From NCBI RefSeq assembly GCF_020921035.1, contig NC_063156.1:806001-870000 (forward strand): 64,000 nucleotides of DNA, given 5' to 3'. The notes beneath the pieces were generated by a model that ran no database searches, had not been told where the DNA came from, and saw nothing but the letters and a program-made list of their open reading frames with translations. This document shows positions 12,166 through 23,131 of this stretch, piece by piece (the stretch's first letter is position 1; each line of letters starts with the position of its first letter). Source of the DNA: Rhodamnia argentea. Lineage: Eukaryota; Streptophyta; Magnoliopsida; Myrtales; Myrtaceae. A program made the translations under genes and the position numbers.

Positions 12166-12705
12166 AAAAAAGTCATAAATCTATTGCATTGATACCAATT
12201 CAATTATAAATCTTTTAATTGGGTCAATTGATGCTTGAACTTGTTCACATTGGTACCAATTCAGTCTGTCAGACTAATTTACGCTGAAAATTGCTCACAT
12301 GGACGCTGGACATTCTATGTGACACGGCTGAAATTGACGTTGATATCCACCATCCATAGACCATGGCCGGTGAGGGCTAGCCTCGCTTGGGCAAGGGCGA
12401 GCACTCGCGACCCCCCCCCTCCCCTCCTCCAAACAAACACTTGGGTGCTCGCCCTCACGGGCCATGGCTGGCTACCAACCAATAGAAAAAGGAGATGGGA
12501 AAGAAATATATATATAAAACATATGTCTACGTCAATACTGGCTATGCCACACGGGGTTGCTGGATTCACGTTAGAGATTTCTGGCCTAAATTAGCCGGAT
12601 AGATTGAATTGGTACAAATATGAAAATGTTTATGATTAAATTGGCTCAATTCAAATATTTATGATTGAATTGGTATCAATATAATAGGTTTAAATTTTTT
12701 TCTTA
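12166..12705. mobile_element. Fold-back (MITE-like) element with GC-rich core, copy A
   Basis: The left arm (starting near AAAGTCATAAATCTATTGC) and the reverse complement of the right arm share ATTGATACCAATTCAAT, TGGTACCAATTCA and similar strings, so arms of about 150 bp pair imperfectly. The centre (about 12350-12490) is GC-rich and holds near-inverted GTGAGGGCTAGCC / GGGCCATGGC strings. No transposase. The partner in copy B is 38228-38775. Superfamily not determined. Confidence 0.65.
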
Positions 12706-12803
12706 TAGTTTCCTACATTTTCTGCATCCATTTCTTGTGACCGGGCGGTCCCGAGGTTTGGCAACTGGGACATGACAAAAGATATGTCACGGATTTGCTA
12801 CTT

Positions 12804-13773
12804 ATTGTAACAAAATTCAATATGGCGATAATATAAATGTCGTGAACAATATACAAATTGATAACGTAGTAAAATTGAAATTAGAACAGTACTATCACGT
12901 AACCGGAAACAAATGGAATTGCAATAATAATATTGAAAAGAAACGGTGTCGATACAAATGATACCGAGGCCTGTGTTTGACACGGTTTTCTTAAAACAGA
13001 TTCGTCCCCTCTATTACGTGCTCGAGGTTTCGTGAACGTCCGTCTCCCAGGATACAACGGTTGGTAGCGAAGAAGCAAGCACGCACCTCAAGGCTGTCGG
13101 CGAACCCGAACAAAGCGGAACCGAACACTATCGAAAACAATGCAAAATGCTGAGAGTAGAAAGAGAGAGGATTTTCGGACGAGCCAAAATTTTGGATGGG
13201 AAGCCACCTACTTCTAGGGTCGGCGGGGGACGTTTGAGAAATTGAACTATAACGGCCAATTAAATCTGCCGTTATTATGTAACGACAGAATCAATTCAGC
13301 AACCGTTTCAACATTAACTTGCTAATGAATTATAACGGCTGATTGAATCCGCCGTTATAATATTGATTTCGTAACGGCAATGCCATTAATCTGCCGTTAT
13401 AATATTGATTTCGGCAACCGTTACAAAAAAAAAAATTGTAACAATTTTGAGTTGGAAAAATAAACCGAAAGGCAAAATTGGGCCTTTCGTGAGGCCCACC
13501 TCTCGGTCTTGCATTCGTGCGCTCGCGCCCAAGTTTCAGCTCGTTGGGCCCGGGATTTGCACCCCCCCTGCGCCCGTGCGCGAGGCATAATATTTGTGTT
13601 GTGACAGTTACCACTCAAAAGGAGTGTAACTATCTATAAAACACTCTAAAGCCTTCTTTCTTTTCAATGTGGGACTAGTGTTTTTCCACTTCCCACTTCC
13701 AACTCAAGGATGTTCTTTGAGCATCAATTTCTCATTCATCCATCCTTCAATTTGTCCCATATTTCCAACACTT
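12804..13773. mobile_element. 970-bp insertion/deletion segment present only in copy A
   Basis: Copy B passes directly from GGATTTGCTACTT to TATTCTG at 38870-38874. The extra DNA in copy A is bounded by the 4-bp repeat ACTT (12800-12803 and 13770-13773). It contains three hairpins with arms TAACGGC/GCCGTTA (13249-13400), a CTATAAAACACTCTAAAG string, CAATGTGGGACTAG, and ends ATATTTCCAACA, all reminiscent of an LTR. Whether copy A gained it or copy B lost it by microhomology deletion is not settled. Confidence 0.55.
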
Positions 13774-14490
13774 TATTCTGTGCAATAATGGAAAAATTAA
13801 AAGCAATACTTTCATGGTATGCATAGCCGGGACCACCCGGCTCAAATGAATCAATATATCGACCATGGTGGTCATCTATGCTTCTTTACCAAATCAGCTA
13901 AGAAACGCAAGAACTTGTCGGCAATTTCACTCGTCGAAACTCAATAAGCGGACTGAAGAAACATGGCAATCGAGGGAGATGAGAGCGATAACGATGTCGA
14001 ATACGTCTATCAATTAAGCCCTTTTTTGTGCGTTGCGTTTTTGACTTGGAAAGCGATCGGGATAATCCGTTACGATGAATTTTTTGTTTTTCTTCGACAG
14101 TTATCATGATTTTACTTTCACTTTTTGGAGAATAATCTCTCATCTACGGGATCACAGCAGCATCAAATGCCTCCGCGCCCGCCGACCATGTCGAGCTTTC
14201 CATTCGCGATTGTAAAATCTCTCGTTTCTCTATGATGAGGGAAGACTTTTCTCTCCATCCTTTTGAACTCTTTCACTATTGAGTATGGACGCGTACAATT
14301 TGGACCTCCTTTTTGAACTTTCTGTCATGAATTCCTGATAAAGGTCGTGTGAATACATCCCTTTCACATTTGCTGCAATCGCTACTTTCACCAAGAGGAA
14401 GAGATGCTTGGGATAAACTGTAAATGGGGCTTCATTTCTCCCAAAATTCGTCACGTGAAACTCATTTTCCAGATGACGATGCATGCGCGT
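13774..14490. other. Near-identical block shared with 38874-39590, holding two minus-strand open frames
   Basis: I count about two differences in 710 bp against copy B. Two minus-strand frames are open: 14484-14230 (84 codons, starting MHRHLENEF, containing GRNEAPFTVYPKHLFLLVKV) and 14143-13898 (81 codons, very basic). I recognise neither. Because the whole block is near identical, not only the frames, the conservation does not argue for coding. Confidence 0.4.
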
Positions 14491-14639
14491 CGGTGAACGA
14501 CGTTCTCACGAAGCCGTCACATGCATGGTATTAGATTTGAGCTGCTCGAAAAAAAATTGAAGTCAAAATCTCTCGCTATGTGAGATTTTACGAGACCATT
14601 ACCAACTATTCTAAAAGTTTAAATTGTTAGATGAATGTG

Positions 14640-15285
14640 TGGTTTAATATGTAAAGAGGTAAGTGCACTGGAAGTCCTAAAATTAGTCATGAAAGTGCAA
14701 TTGAGTCTTACAACTTATAAAAAGTGTAATCGAACCCTAAAACTTGTCAAATTGGGCGAGGCCATGGCAGCCATGGGCGAGGCCCTCTCGCCTAGATCGA
14801 GGTAGCCTTACCAGCCGCAGGTGAAGCCCGGTGAGGTGGCCTCGTTCACAGCTACGCGTTCTCAAGGGTTTTGTGATGAGTCGGGTGGGTTTCGTCATGG
14901 GTTGCGATGGGTCGTGAGGTGCGGCCATGGGCGAAGTCTCCTCACCCAGATCTGCTTGAGGCTAGCCTCGCTTGCGATTCACTAGCCGCGGGCAAGGTAG
15001 CCTCACTAGCAATCTTGCACGCCTCGCCTACACCCGAGCCCTTGCTCGCTAGTCTGCGAGCTCCGACGACCTTCGCTGGCCACAAAGGAGGAAGAGCGAA
15101 AAAAATAAAGAAAGAAAAATTCAAAAATTCAAAAGTTTTTTAAATAATTAAAATGTTATTAAAACTTACCACGTTAACACCAATCGGCAATATAGACTAA
15201 ATTGACACAATTACAAAAGGTTTAGGACTGAATCGGCAAAAAAAAAAAAAAGTTTAGAATTGAATTGGATTTATGACTTTTTTGG
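14640..15285. repeat. Fold-back-like repeat with GC-rich core, copy A
   Basis: Left part carries the repeat vocabulary GTGCAATTGAGTCTTACAAC and CCCTAAAACTTGTCAAATT. The centre is GC-rich with repeated GAGGCTAGCCTCG / GGCGAGGCC strings. The right part has GGTTTAGGACTGAATCGG and AGAATTGAATTGG. In copy B the left part is missing because 14494-14777 is absent there, joined through GG microhomology. Confidence 0.5.
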
Positions 15286-16272
15286 TAATTTTCTCTCTCA
15301 AGAGCTTATGAGGTATTTTCTTTTTTCTTCACCTGTTCCTTCAGTGTCGCTGATTAAATTTTGCCAGTTCAACGCGGTTGTCCATAGTCTTGTGCCAATT
15401 AAGAAAATTAACAGCAAACATTTGCTATTCATATGCATACTTACATGAATTTTAAGGGAATAACTGAAACGATAGTTCTATATTGAGTAATTTCTTCCTA
15501 CAAAGATCTGACCATAATTTCAGTTTGTAGAAAAGTTATTATGAATAGATTAAAGTTTTCTTTATATCATGCAATTTATCGAACCAACATTTTTTGGAGT
15601 TTCGTACTTTTGTTTTGGGGTCGAAAATCAATTTACTACATTCATAAATTCAAAGGATTACATAAGGTATGGGTTTCTATACACAAAAGAACCCATAAAA
15701 TTGATGGTGGCATAACAAGCCAATTGTAAGGAAGAGTCTTCTTGCGATGTGTTACGGCGATCCTACGGTATTCCATGGCATTAGATGATAAACGCATAAT
15801 CTGAAACTACTAGTCCGAGCTTTCATTTCCACGATTTTGTTAATGTTTCATATTTACTCACGTGTCTAAATAGTTGTGGTTGATAGATTGTAACGATAAA
15901 TGATAGTCATTAAATGTGATAATTTTACTGCAATCGTTCGATTGAGAATACGGGTGAAACCTGGATAGACCATGGAGCCTGCGACATGGTAGGTTTCAGG
16001 TTCCGGAGTATGCAAATGAGGTTCTAGGTTAAAAAAAAAAAAATTAGAACTTGTTCCGATAGGTAGGTTTCAATTTTCAAATGGAACCTGTACGGAATCT
16101 GAAACCGATCTACTTTTACGTGGAGCTAAAACACACCAAATATTTAACTCAAAAACATTTATGAACTATTTATTTGGATTTATTTGTCAGATTCAAAATT
16201 TGAGATAGTTTTCATCATTTTTCCATTGATGACAACCAAATGGGACATAACTCGGCAAGATAGAAATTGAAT
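15286..16272. other. AT-rich intergenic DNA
   Basis: No supported gene. It matches 40085-41093 of copy B at roughly 96-97% by eye. Small open frames here (for example 15541-15729) show no family resemblance. Confidence 0.4.
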
Positions 16273-16700
16273 GGAATAATGACATAAATGGTTCCTAAAA
16301 TTTGACCCAATGTGCAATGTGATCCATGAACTTTTAATTTGACCAATATAGTCTCTGAACTTTAGCTCAATGTGCAATGTGGTCCATGGGTTTTCAATTT
16401 GGCTAATATGGTCTATGGACTTTTGGAACATGTTCAACTTAGTTCCTAAACTATAAGAAGACGTTCATTATAGTCCTTCGATTAATTCAAGTTCGGGGAC
16501 AACATTGGACATTTTCTTATAGTTCGGGGACTAAGTTGAACATGTTCCAAAAGTTCGGAGATCACATTGAATAAATTGAAAGTTCATGGATTACATTACA
16601 CATTGGGCTAAAGTTCGGTACTCATATTAATCAAATTAAAAGTTCATGGACCACATTGCATATTGGGCCAAAGTTTAGGGACCATTTGTGTCATTTTTCC
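16273..16700. mobile_element. Fold-back element with two arms of about 210 bp, copy A
   Basis: The left arm runs outward-in as GACATAAATGGTTCC, GTGCAATGTGATCCATGAAC, ACATGTTCAACTTAGT. The right arm is its reverse complement at roughly 85% identity by eye, with the symmetry centre near GATTAATTCAAG at about 16480. No coding capacity. The same family appears at 25579-26292, 47138-47871 and 52890-53300; the copy B partner is 41094-41521. Confidence 0.78.
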
Positions 16701-16911
16701 AAATTGGATTCATGCCACTATTTAGTTCTATAGTTTTTTTCAATCAACCTTTTCATAGAGTTTGTTTCATATTTTTTTTATTCGAAGACCATATCCGGAA
16801 CAATTGAGTTTTTTTTTCTTTATGGATTCGATTCCATGGCTTCTTCTAGAAATCGAAAAAAAAAAAAACTGGTCTAATTCATTCAAATAAAAGGAATGTG
16901 GTGAAATTATT

Positions 16912-17499
16912 TAGGGGTGAGCCATTTCGGGTTCGTCCGGATTCTCCCTCGAATTTGGAACCTACTTGTTCGGACTGATTTCTCATTTTTTAAAACTTAA
17001 AACATACTCCGTAACGGGTTTAAGGTCGTTCCCAGAATCTACTCAAGAACCAGTAATTACTTTTTTTTGTTTCATTTTTAGTTAAGCAAAATGAAAGTGA
17101 ACGCAATAACAAAACTAAAAATTTCGCACTTGTCAATAGCAACAATTCATAAAAGATGAACACGTAAAATAAATAAAACAATAAAAAAAATTCAAAAAAA
17201 TTATAGAACTTCAATCCTCAATCATCCATAAAAAATTGCTCCAAATTCTGAGCACCTAAAATAAAAAAAGAAATGCCAAAATTGTATAATAAGAAAGCCA
17301 AAGTGTATAAGTCAATTTCAATTTCGGGGTTTTGTTGATTCCCGATTTCGGTTGCTCCGAGAACTGGGAACCGAACTGCAAGTACAGGTACCTAAAAATA
17401 TGGAACCGGCAATTAGATCGGGTCTCACCAAAACCTGGAACTGGTTTAATTCCCACCATTCTGGCTTTCGGTCCTACCTTGGAACCATGCTTACCCCTA
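16912..17499. mobile_element. hAT-like non-autonomous element, full-length copy
   Basis: Ends TAGGGGTGAGC and CTTACCCCTA are imperfect inverted repeats. Flanks AAATTATT (16904-16911) and GAATTATC (17500-17507) match at 6 of 8 positions, fitting an 8-bp hAT target duplication. The same family is seen at 58766-59269 (including GCAAAATGAAAGTGAACGCAA and CACTTGTCAATAGCAACAA) and, truncated, at 41731-42138. Confidence 0.62.
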
Positions 17500-17790
17500 G
17501 AATTATCGTATTATATAAATCTCATTCATGTGCGGTGTGGGTATTTAGGTGGATAGGGTCTGGTGTTCCTTAAGAATAGTAGACCTTACCTAAGCTTTAA
17601 TTAAAGTGATTATGCTAATCAGAGGAGACTTTCAAGAATCTCTCGACACTGGAGGCCCATCAAAAGGATAATATATTACTTAAACACACCCTAACATGAT
17701 TAATACAACTCTTCGTCTTCTTCTATCTCCATCTCCATTCCAGCTCAACGCTTAGAGCACCTCCATTAGTTTTATACTTTCTGGAGCAAC

Positions 17791-18729
17791 ATGTTTCCTT
17801 TACAACCCAGCAACGATCTGTTCTATCTCCAACCAAATCAACACCCGATTCCGGAAGATCTGATCATTCATGATGAAGAAGATCTTCATGGCCTTTGTTT
17901 TACCAACCAAAAAGACAAGAACAAGGGCTTAGACGAATCTGTACTCATATCTTTTAGCGGAGGGAACAAAAGCCAAGAAGATTGTGATCCTAAGAAGGCG
18001 ATGCATCGAGACGTCGAACGGCGGAGGCGGAAAGAAATGAACACCCTTTACGCGTCTCTCAGATCATTACTCCCTCTCGAATATGTTAAGGTAATCAAAG
18101 AGGTTATCTTTTTGTTTTCGATACTTCACCCTAAATTAGGGTTTTTGTGCATGGGATTTTTAGGGGAAGCGTGCGACATCGGATCATATAACCGAGGCTG
18201 TCAATTACATAAACCATCTAGAAGTGAAGATCAATGAGATGAAAAGAAGAAGAGATGAATTCAAGAGGGGAATATCTGTTTATCTGGGATCTCTCGGACC
18301 CGAAATTCGGAGCTCCGGCACCAATTGTTCAGTGAGAGCTTTGAGTGTAAGGCCTTGTCTGGATGGAGTGGAAATAGTCATCCAGAGTGCTAACTCCAGA
18401 GACCAGGACCATAATTTTCCATTATCAAAGGTGTTGCGACTCCTGCTGGAACAAGGAATTAGTGTAGCAAGTTGTGTTTCTACTGGAACTAGTGAAATGA
18501 TATTCATCCACACCATCCAGTCCGAGGTATGCTGTGATAACCCTCATGTAAAATTGTTGTAGAATTAGGGTCTTATGTGTTATCTTAGTTTTCGAGGAAA
18601 AAAAAAATCCAAGTACAAAGAATTGATTGCCTTATTTTCTTGTTGTCTCTACTTTAGGCTTGCCATACCGGGTGCCTGGATATAGCTCGGCTGCAATCGA
18701 AACTTGACGAAGTTCTAACTGACTACTGA
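17791..18729 (+). CDS. bHLH transcription factor (bHLH118/bHLH36/bHLH120-like), three exons
   Basis: Exons 17791-18090, 18164-18526 and 18658-18729, all phase 0 with GT-AG introns, encode 244 residues. Residues 69-130 form the bHLH: basic region KKAMHRDVERRRRKEM with the H-E-R residues at 72, 76 and 80 expected for E-box/G-box binding, then helix 1 NTLYASLRSLLPLEYVK, and helix 2 in exon 2 starting GKRATSDHITEAVNYI. The C-terminal part (ALSVRPCLDGVEIVIQS, VLRLLLEQGISVASCVS) looks like the ACT-like dimerisation region common in this group, and the protein ends ARLQSKLDEVLTDY. The N-terminus FPLQPSNDLFYLQP is also typical. Expected nuclear. No counterpart exists in copy B, where the region is deleted. 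Targets cannot be read from sequence. Confidence 0.9.
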
Positions 18730-19957
18730 GTGAGAAATATGGTTTTTGCTAATCGATTGCTACGAACAGTTTCATTATTCTTTTTGATTTCCCTTATTGA
18801 TTTCACTGCACGAACAGTTTCATTATTCTTTTCGATTTCCCTTATCAATTGCACCTCTTGGATGAAGAGCTATCGTGTAAGAAATTTCTCGCCTGATGTA
18901 AGCAAGAAGAAGGTTTTCAATCCCACAAGACTTGGGTTCTCAAGAACTTTTGCAAGGTTTGTTCTCAATCAGTTTGGTAGCATCCAATCTAAATCATTTT
19001 ACAGTTAGTGCACCGAAATCGCCGTATATTATCTAAACTATTGCTATCTAGACTTGGGTTGGGTATAGCTCAACATATAAGCGTTTTCCAGGGAAAATGT
19101 TCGGTTTGTAAGGTAGTAGAGACTAGAGAGAGTACAGTCAGACTGGATGCTACTTGGCTGTCCTTGGTTACCAGGGGATCTTGTATCCCCACAGATGTAT
19201 CTTAATGTTAACTCTCAAAGAAAGTTTAAGGACTGAAAGGAATACACAGCAAAGTGATAATTAGAGGAAGTAGCAGATTCAATATATTTGTTGAATGAGA
19301 CAATATTTCCGACCTTGTTATTGCTTTTTTTTTTTTCTAGTATTTGTTGAGAGATTTCTTTTGAATCCATTATTTGATAAACCATTAAATTTTAGAATAT
19401 GGTTTGAGTGCCCAAGTTGCATGAAAACACTGAAATTTACACTTTTCCTGGGACAACCTATTCTGAAGGTTGAATTCTCCTGTGAGTAAAGCTAGTTTTT
19501 GGATTTTCAAGTCATTGGGGGCTGGTGCTTCTTATAGGATGAAGGCAAGCAAGTTTCAAACTCAAGGTTTGATTGCAGCTTTACACTGTCCTTGTGCTGT
19601 GATTCGTACTCGGCCAGGGTTGTGTTGACTGCTGATCACCATGGGTCAAGTTTGTCAGATCGTTTGGTACATAACTACAATGTTGATGGCTGAAAGACAT
19701 TGAATATAGGTGCCCCATATGTCTGTGCTCCCACTACTTTTCACCTCTTTGAATTACTATGACCCTATGACTTGTAAAATAGCAGGTGGTGGTGGAAATC
19801 AGTGTGTAAATCAAAAGGTCGGCAACCAGTTAGTTTTGTTCCATGTTGTGCGCACAGAGTTTCGGTTAAAAGTTTGATAGTCATCATTCATACCGTACAA
19901 ATTTATGTGCACCCACCATTTAAAATTTGTCATGTAACAAACAGTATGGATCATGCT

Positions 19958-19959
<2 letters not shown>
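18730..19959. other. 3' flank of the bHLH gene, no supported gene
   Basis: Present only in copy A. It contains a short direct repeat (ACAGTTTCATTATTCTTTT twice, near 18770 and 18815) but nothing I can call coding. Confidence 0.4.

Positions 19960-19992
<33 letters not shown>
19960..19992. repeat. (TTA)n microsatellite
   Basis: About eleven uninterrupted TTA/ATT trinucleotide units. Confidence 0.95.
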
Positions 19993-20211
19993 GATGTTGT
20001 TGAACTTGATTGTACATTTATTCATAAATTCATTTCTGAACTTTTTTTTTATCCAATCGCAAGTCATATATGGCTTTGAAAGTGCAACTTTGCCAGCGGA
20101 ACAAAAGTCTAGTGAAACAATAAATAGGTCCTGCCTTGAAAGGAGATAAATGGTATATCCCCAAGATTCATAGGTGGATATAACTTGCCATAATTCAAAT
20201 AGGAATATGTT

Positions 20212-21282
20212 CACTAGAAAGTCTCAAAACTTGTCACGGAAGTGCAATTGAGCCCTAAAACTTTCAAAAAGTACAATCAAGTTCTAAAACTTATCAAATC
20301 GATGCAATCAAGTCATTCAATTAACTCCGTCCAACTTGGCTAACGAAAAATGTTGACGTGAATTTTTTTAATATTTTATCTCTCCTTCATGGCTACACAA
20401 TGTCGTTTTAATCCGAATCTTATTTTTAATTTAATTTCTATTTTACATAATTAAAAAAAAAACAGAACTAGTAGCAAGGGCTGCTGAGGGCTTTGCAGCC
20501 TTCGCCGGCGACCCTCACACCCTCTCAACGACTAAAGATGGAGCTGATTCCGCAAAGAATTCAAGCTATCGAAGGAGTATAAGCTCAATGAAAACCATGC
20601 CAAGCTGGCCGGCGGGGTCCTCCACATCATAGTGACCAAGAAGATGCCTCCGCAAGCCGCCGACGCCGCATAGGGAAAACCATAAATAGGTGATGGGCTG
20701 GGATGAAACGGCTGTTGGAAGCCGGCCATGCCCGTTGGGCGATATGAACGACGACGTGTTGTGGCTCTAGACATTGTCTTTAGGCATGGGTATTGACAAG
20801 AAGAGGGCTCTGCTAGTTCTGGCGACAGTTGACCCCCGCCACCGATGGCCCTTGCCCGATATGGGTGCACGCCCTTGCCATCGGTCGGGGAGCGGGGCTA
20901 GCGACCCTCTTTGACCACTTTCCCACCATTGCCGGCCTTGCTTTCGGGCCGTGGTTGGGGTGGCGACAACGAGGGTTGCAAGCCCTCACTAGCGATTTGG
21001 ATTCTTTTATTATTTTAAATTTAGTTTATTTTTAAACTTTTAAATAAAAATTAAATTGAAAATTAGATTCGGACTAAAACGTTATCATTTTAGCTACGTT
21101 ATCGCCACATAGAAGAGAGAAAATATTAAAAAAATTTACATCAGTATTTTTCATTAACCAAATTGGACGGAGTTTACGGAATGACTCGATTGAATTTATT
21201 TAACAAGTTTTAATGCTCGATTGCACATTTTGTAAATTTTAGTACTCAATTACATTTTCGTGATAAGTTTTAGGACTTACCA
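20212..21282. mobile_element. Fold-back element of about 1.07 kb with GC-rich core, copy A
   Basis: The left arm (GTCACGGAAGTGCAATTGAG, AACTCCGTCCAACTTGGCTAA, AATATTTTATCTCTCC) is the imperfect reverse complement of the right arm (AGAGAGAAAATATTAAAAAA, AAATTGGACGGAGTT, ACATTTTCGTGATAAG). The arms are about 250 bp. The core is GC-rich (GCCTTCGCCGGCGACCCTCAC). In copy B (42139-42838) only the core and right arm remain, because the left arm fell within the deletion that removed the bHLH gene. Confidence 0.7.
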
Positions 21283-21444
21283 TATCGCATTCATGCAAAG
21301 TAGTCCTAACTTACGTGGATGGGCAACATGATTCTCAATAGAAACAATGTAAAAGGAGTTTCTATAGCTTAGTGCAATTTTTTGTAACTTCATTATCCAA
21401 GCATAATAACCAATGTAAAAGGAGTTTCTATAAACCTATTTAAT

Positions 21445-21842
21445 GGATGTCAATTCAGTCTTACACTTTTTGATTTGGCTAATTTAGTCTTAAATCTTTT
21501 GACAATTTGCCAATGTAGTTTTTTCAGCCAATCTTAGTAGAAAATCATCGACTTGGACATCGGTTGTCCAACGCCGATGTGGACAGTTTTTGTATTTTAA
21601 AAAAAATCAAAAGATTTTGAAAATAATAATTACAAAAATTGTCAAAAAGATTTTTAAGATAGCTGGGGTCTATGACAAAAATAAAAACTGTCCATGTTAG
21701 GGCTAATCATGCCACATAGCACAACTGGGGTCTATGACGGCAATTTCAAATCAAAATTAGCCAGAATAACTATATTAGCAAATCGTCAAAAGACCTAGGA
21801 CTAAATCGGCTAAATTGAAAAAGTTTAGGACTGAATCAATGC
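21445..21842. mobile_element. Fold-back MITE-like element, copy A
   Basis: Outer arms pair TCAATTCAGTCTTACACTTTTT with AAAAAGTTTAGGACTGAATC. Inner arms pair GGACAGTTTTTGT with AAAAACTGTCC. No coding capacity. Copy B partner at about 43003-43393. Confidence 0.68.
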
Positions 21843-22221
21843 ACACACAGTAGGTTTACGATCTTTATTATTATTATTTAGTTTTTGGACAACTTTCCCT
21901 CATTACTCATCTGAAGTATTTGACCGGCTTTATGCTTGTACGAGCTTATTCTACAGTACATTGTCACTGTACCATGTCTCATGCCATTGGCCATTGTGAA
22001 CCATGTGGAGTCGATACTCATTCGCCCTTGTAAATCGTTTGAGGATCTCCGAATCGGCCGGACGGTCGAGAGTGCTCTTTCGTCACGGTCCTAATGGCTA
22101 TATTTAATTATAGTCTATGCTGGCTAATTAGCATTTGGACTTTAGCAATTCTAAGATGCTGTTTTGTCCCGCATTTGTTCAATCACATTCTCAAACCGCC
22201 TCCTAAAATCCCCCTAATTAT

Positions 22222-22345
22222 TTTAAGAGAAATGATTTTCCGACAGTAGATGAAGAAACAGTACAATCTCAATCGTGGATCTACACAACATCATTACATG
22301 ATTTGCATAAAACACTCATTAATTGAAAGATCGTGTGATAATAAA
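22222..22345 (-). repeat. Dispersed repeat, one of four copies in the window
   Basis: On the minus strand it reads CAATTAATGAGTGTTTTATG, then GAGATTGTACTGTT and a GTCGGAAAATCATTTCTC end. Related sequence is found at 43773-43893 (the copy B partner), 52410-52512 and 59517-59690, the last two on the plus strand. Confidence 0.6.
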
Positions 22346-22766
22346 TTAACGACGGTAATATTAGACTATCAGGCTAGAACATGACCACACATCTCTCAAT
22401 AGGCTAGCGACTTCCTTTCTTCAAATTCCCAGACACATTAATCCCCATGGCTGTTGTTATTGTTCCGCGTTTAGCTTCAAAGTAGCCACGGGCCCCTAGT
22501 TAATGATCCCAATTCAATTAATTATACACATCTGACCCGTTCTATGACAATTTAATTCTGATTTATGAGAAAGATCAAGATGTCATTTTTCGTAATTGGG
22601 TCATTGTCCAACCCATCAACCGATGGCTTCTTAATTGATTATCAAAATGGATTGCTTGGTCAAGCTCTTAGCGGGGCTGATATTGTTAAGGAGTTCGGAT
22701 TAGAAGAATGATGCCATCGCTCGTTGAAATCAAATTAGACATTACTCAAGAATACAAAAATTAATG

Positions 22767-23131
22767 GGATGATTGTCCAAAAAGTCCTAAATATATTGTT
22801 CGGCGGTCAATTCAATTCTAAGCCTGTCAATTTTACTAATTTAGTTCTAAACCATTGATGATTTGCTAATCCAATCCTAAACCTTTTGAAATTTTGCCGA
22901 TTTAGTCACTTGGATAATTGGCAAAAAGGAGTACATTGACAAGTTGTCAAAAGGTTTAATACTAAATTTATCATTCGCCAAAAAGTTTAGGACTAAATTG
23001 GTACGAATGAAATGTTTAAGACTATAAGTTGACAGATCATCAAAAGATTTAGAACTAAATTGGCATAATTGAAAAGTTTAGAGTGGAATCGGTCATTGTA
23101 CAATAGGTTCAGGACTTCTTCGAAAATTGTC
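22767..23131. mobile_element. Fold-back MITE-like element, copy A
   Basis: The end GGGATGATTGTCCAAAAAGT pairs imperfectly with ACTTCTTCGAAAATTGTCCC. Inside are repeated TTTAGGACTAAATTGG motifs in both orientations. Copy B partner 44317-44685. It lies just upstream of the PTI1-like kinase. Confidence 0.65.
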
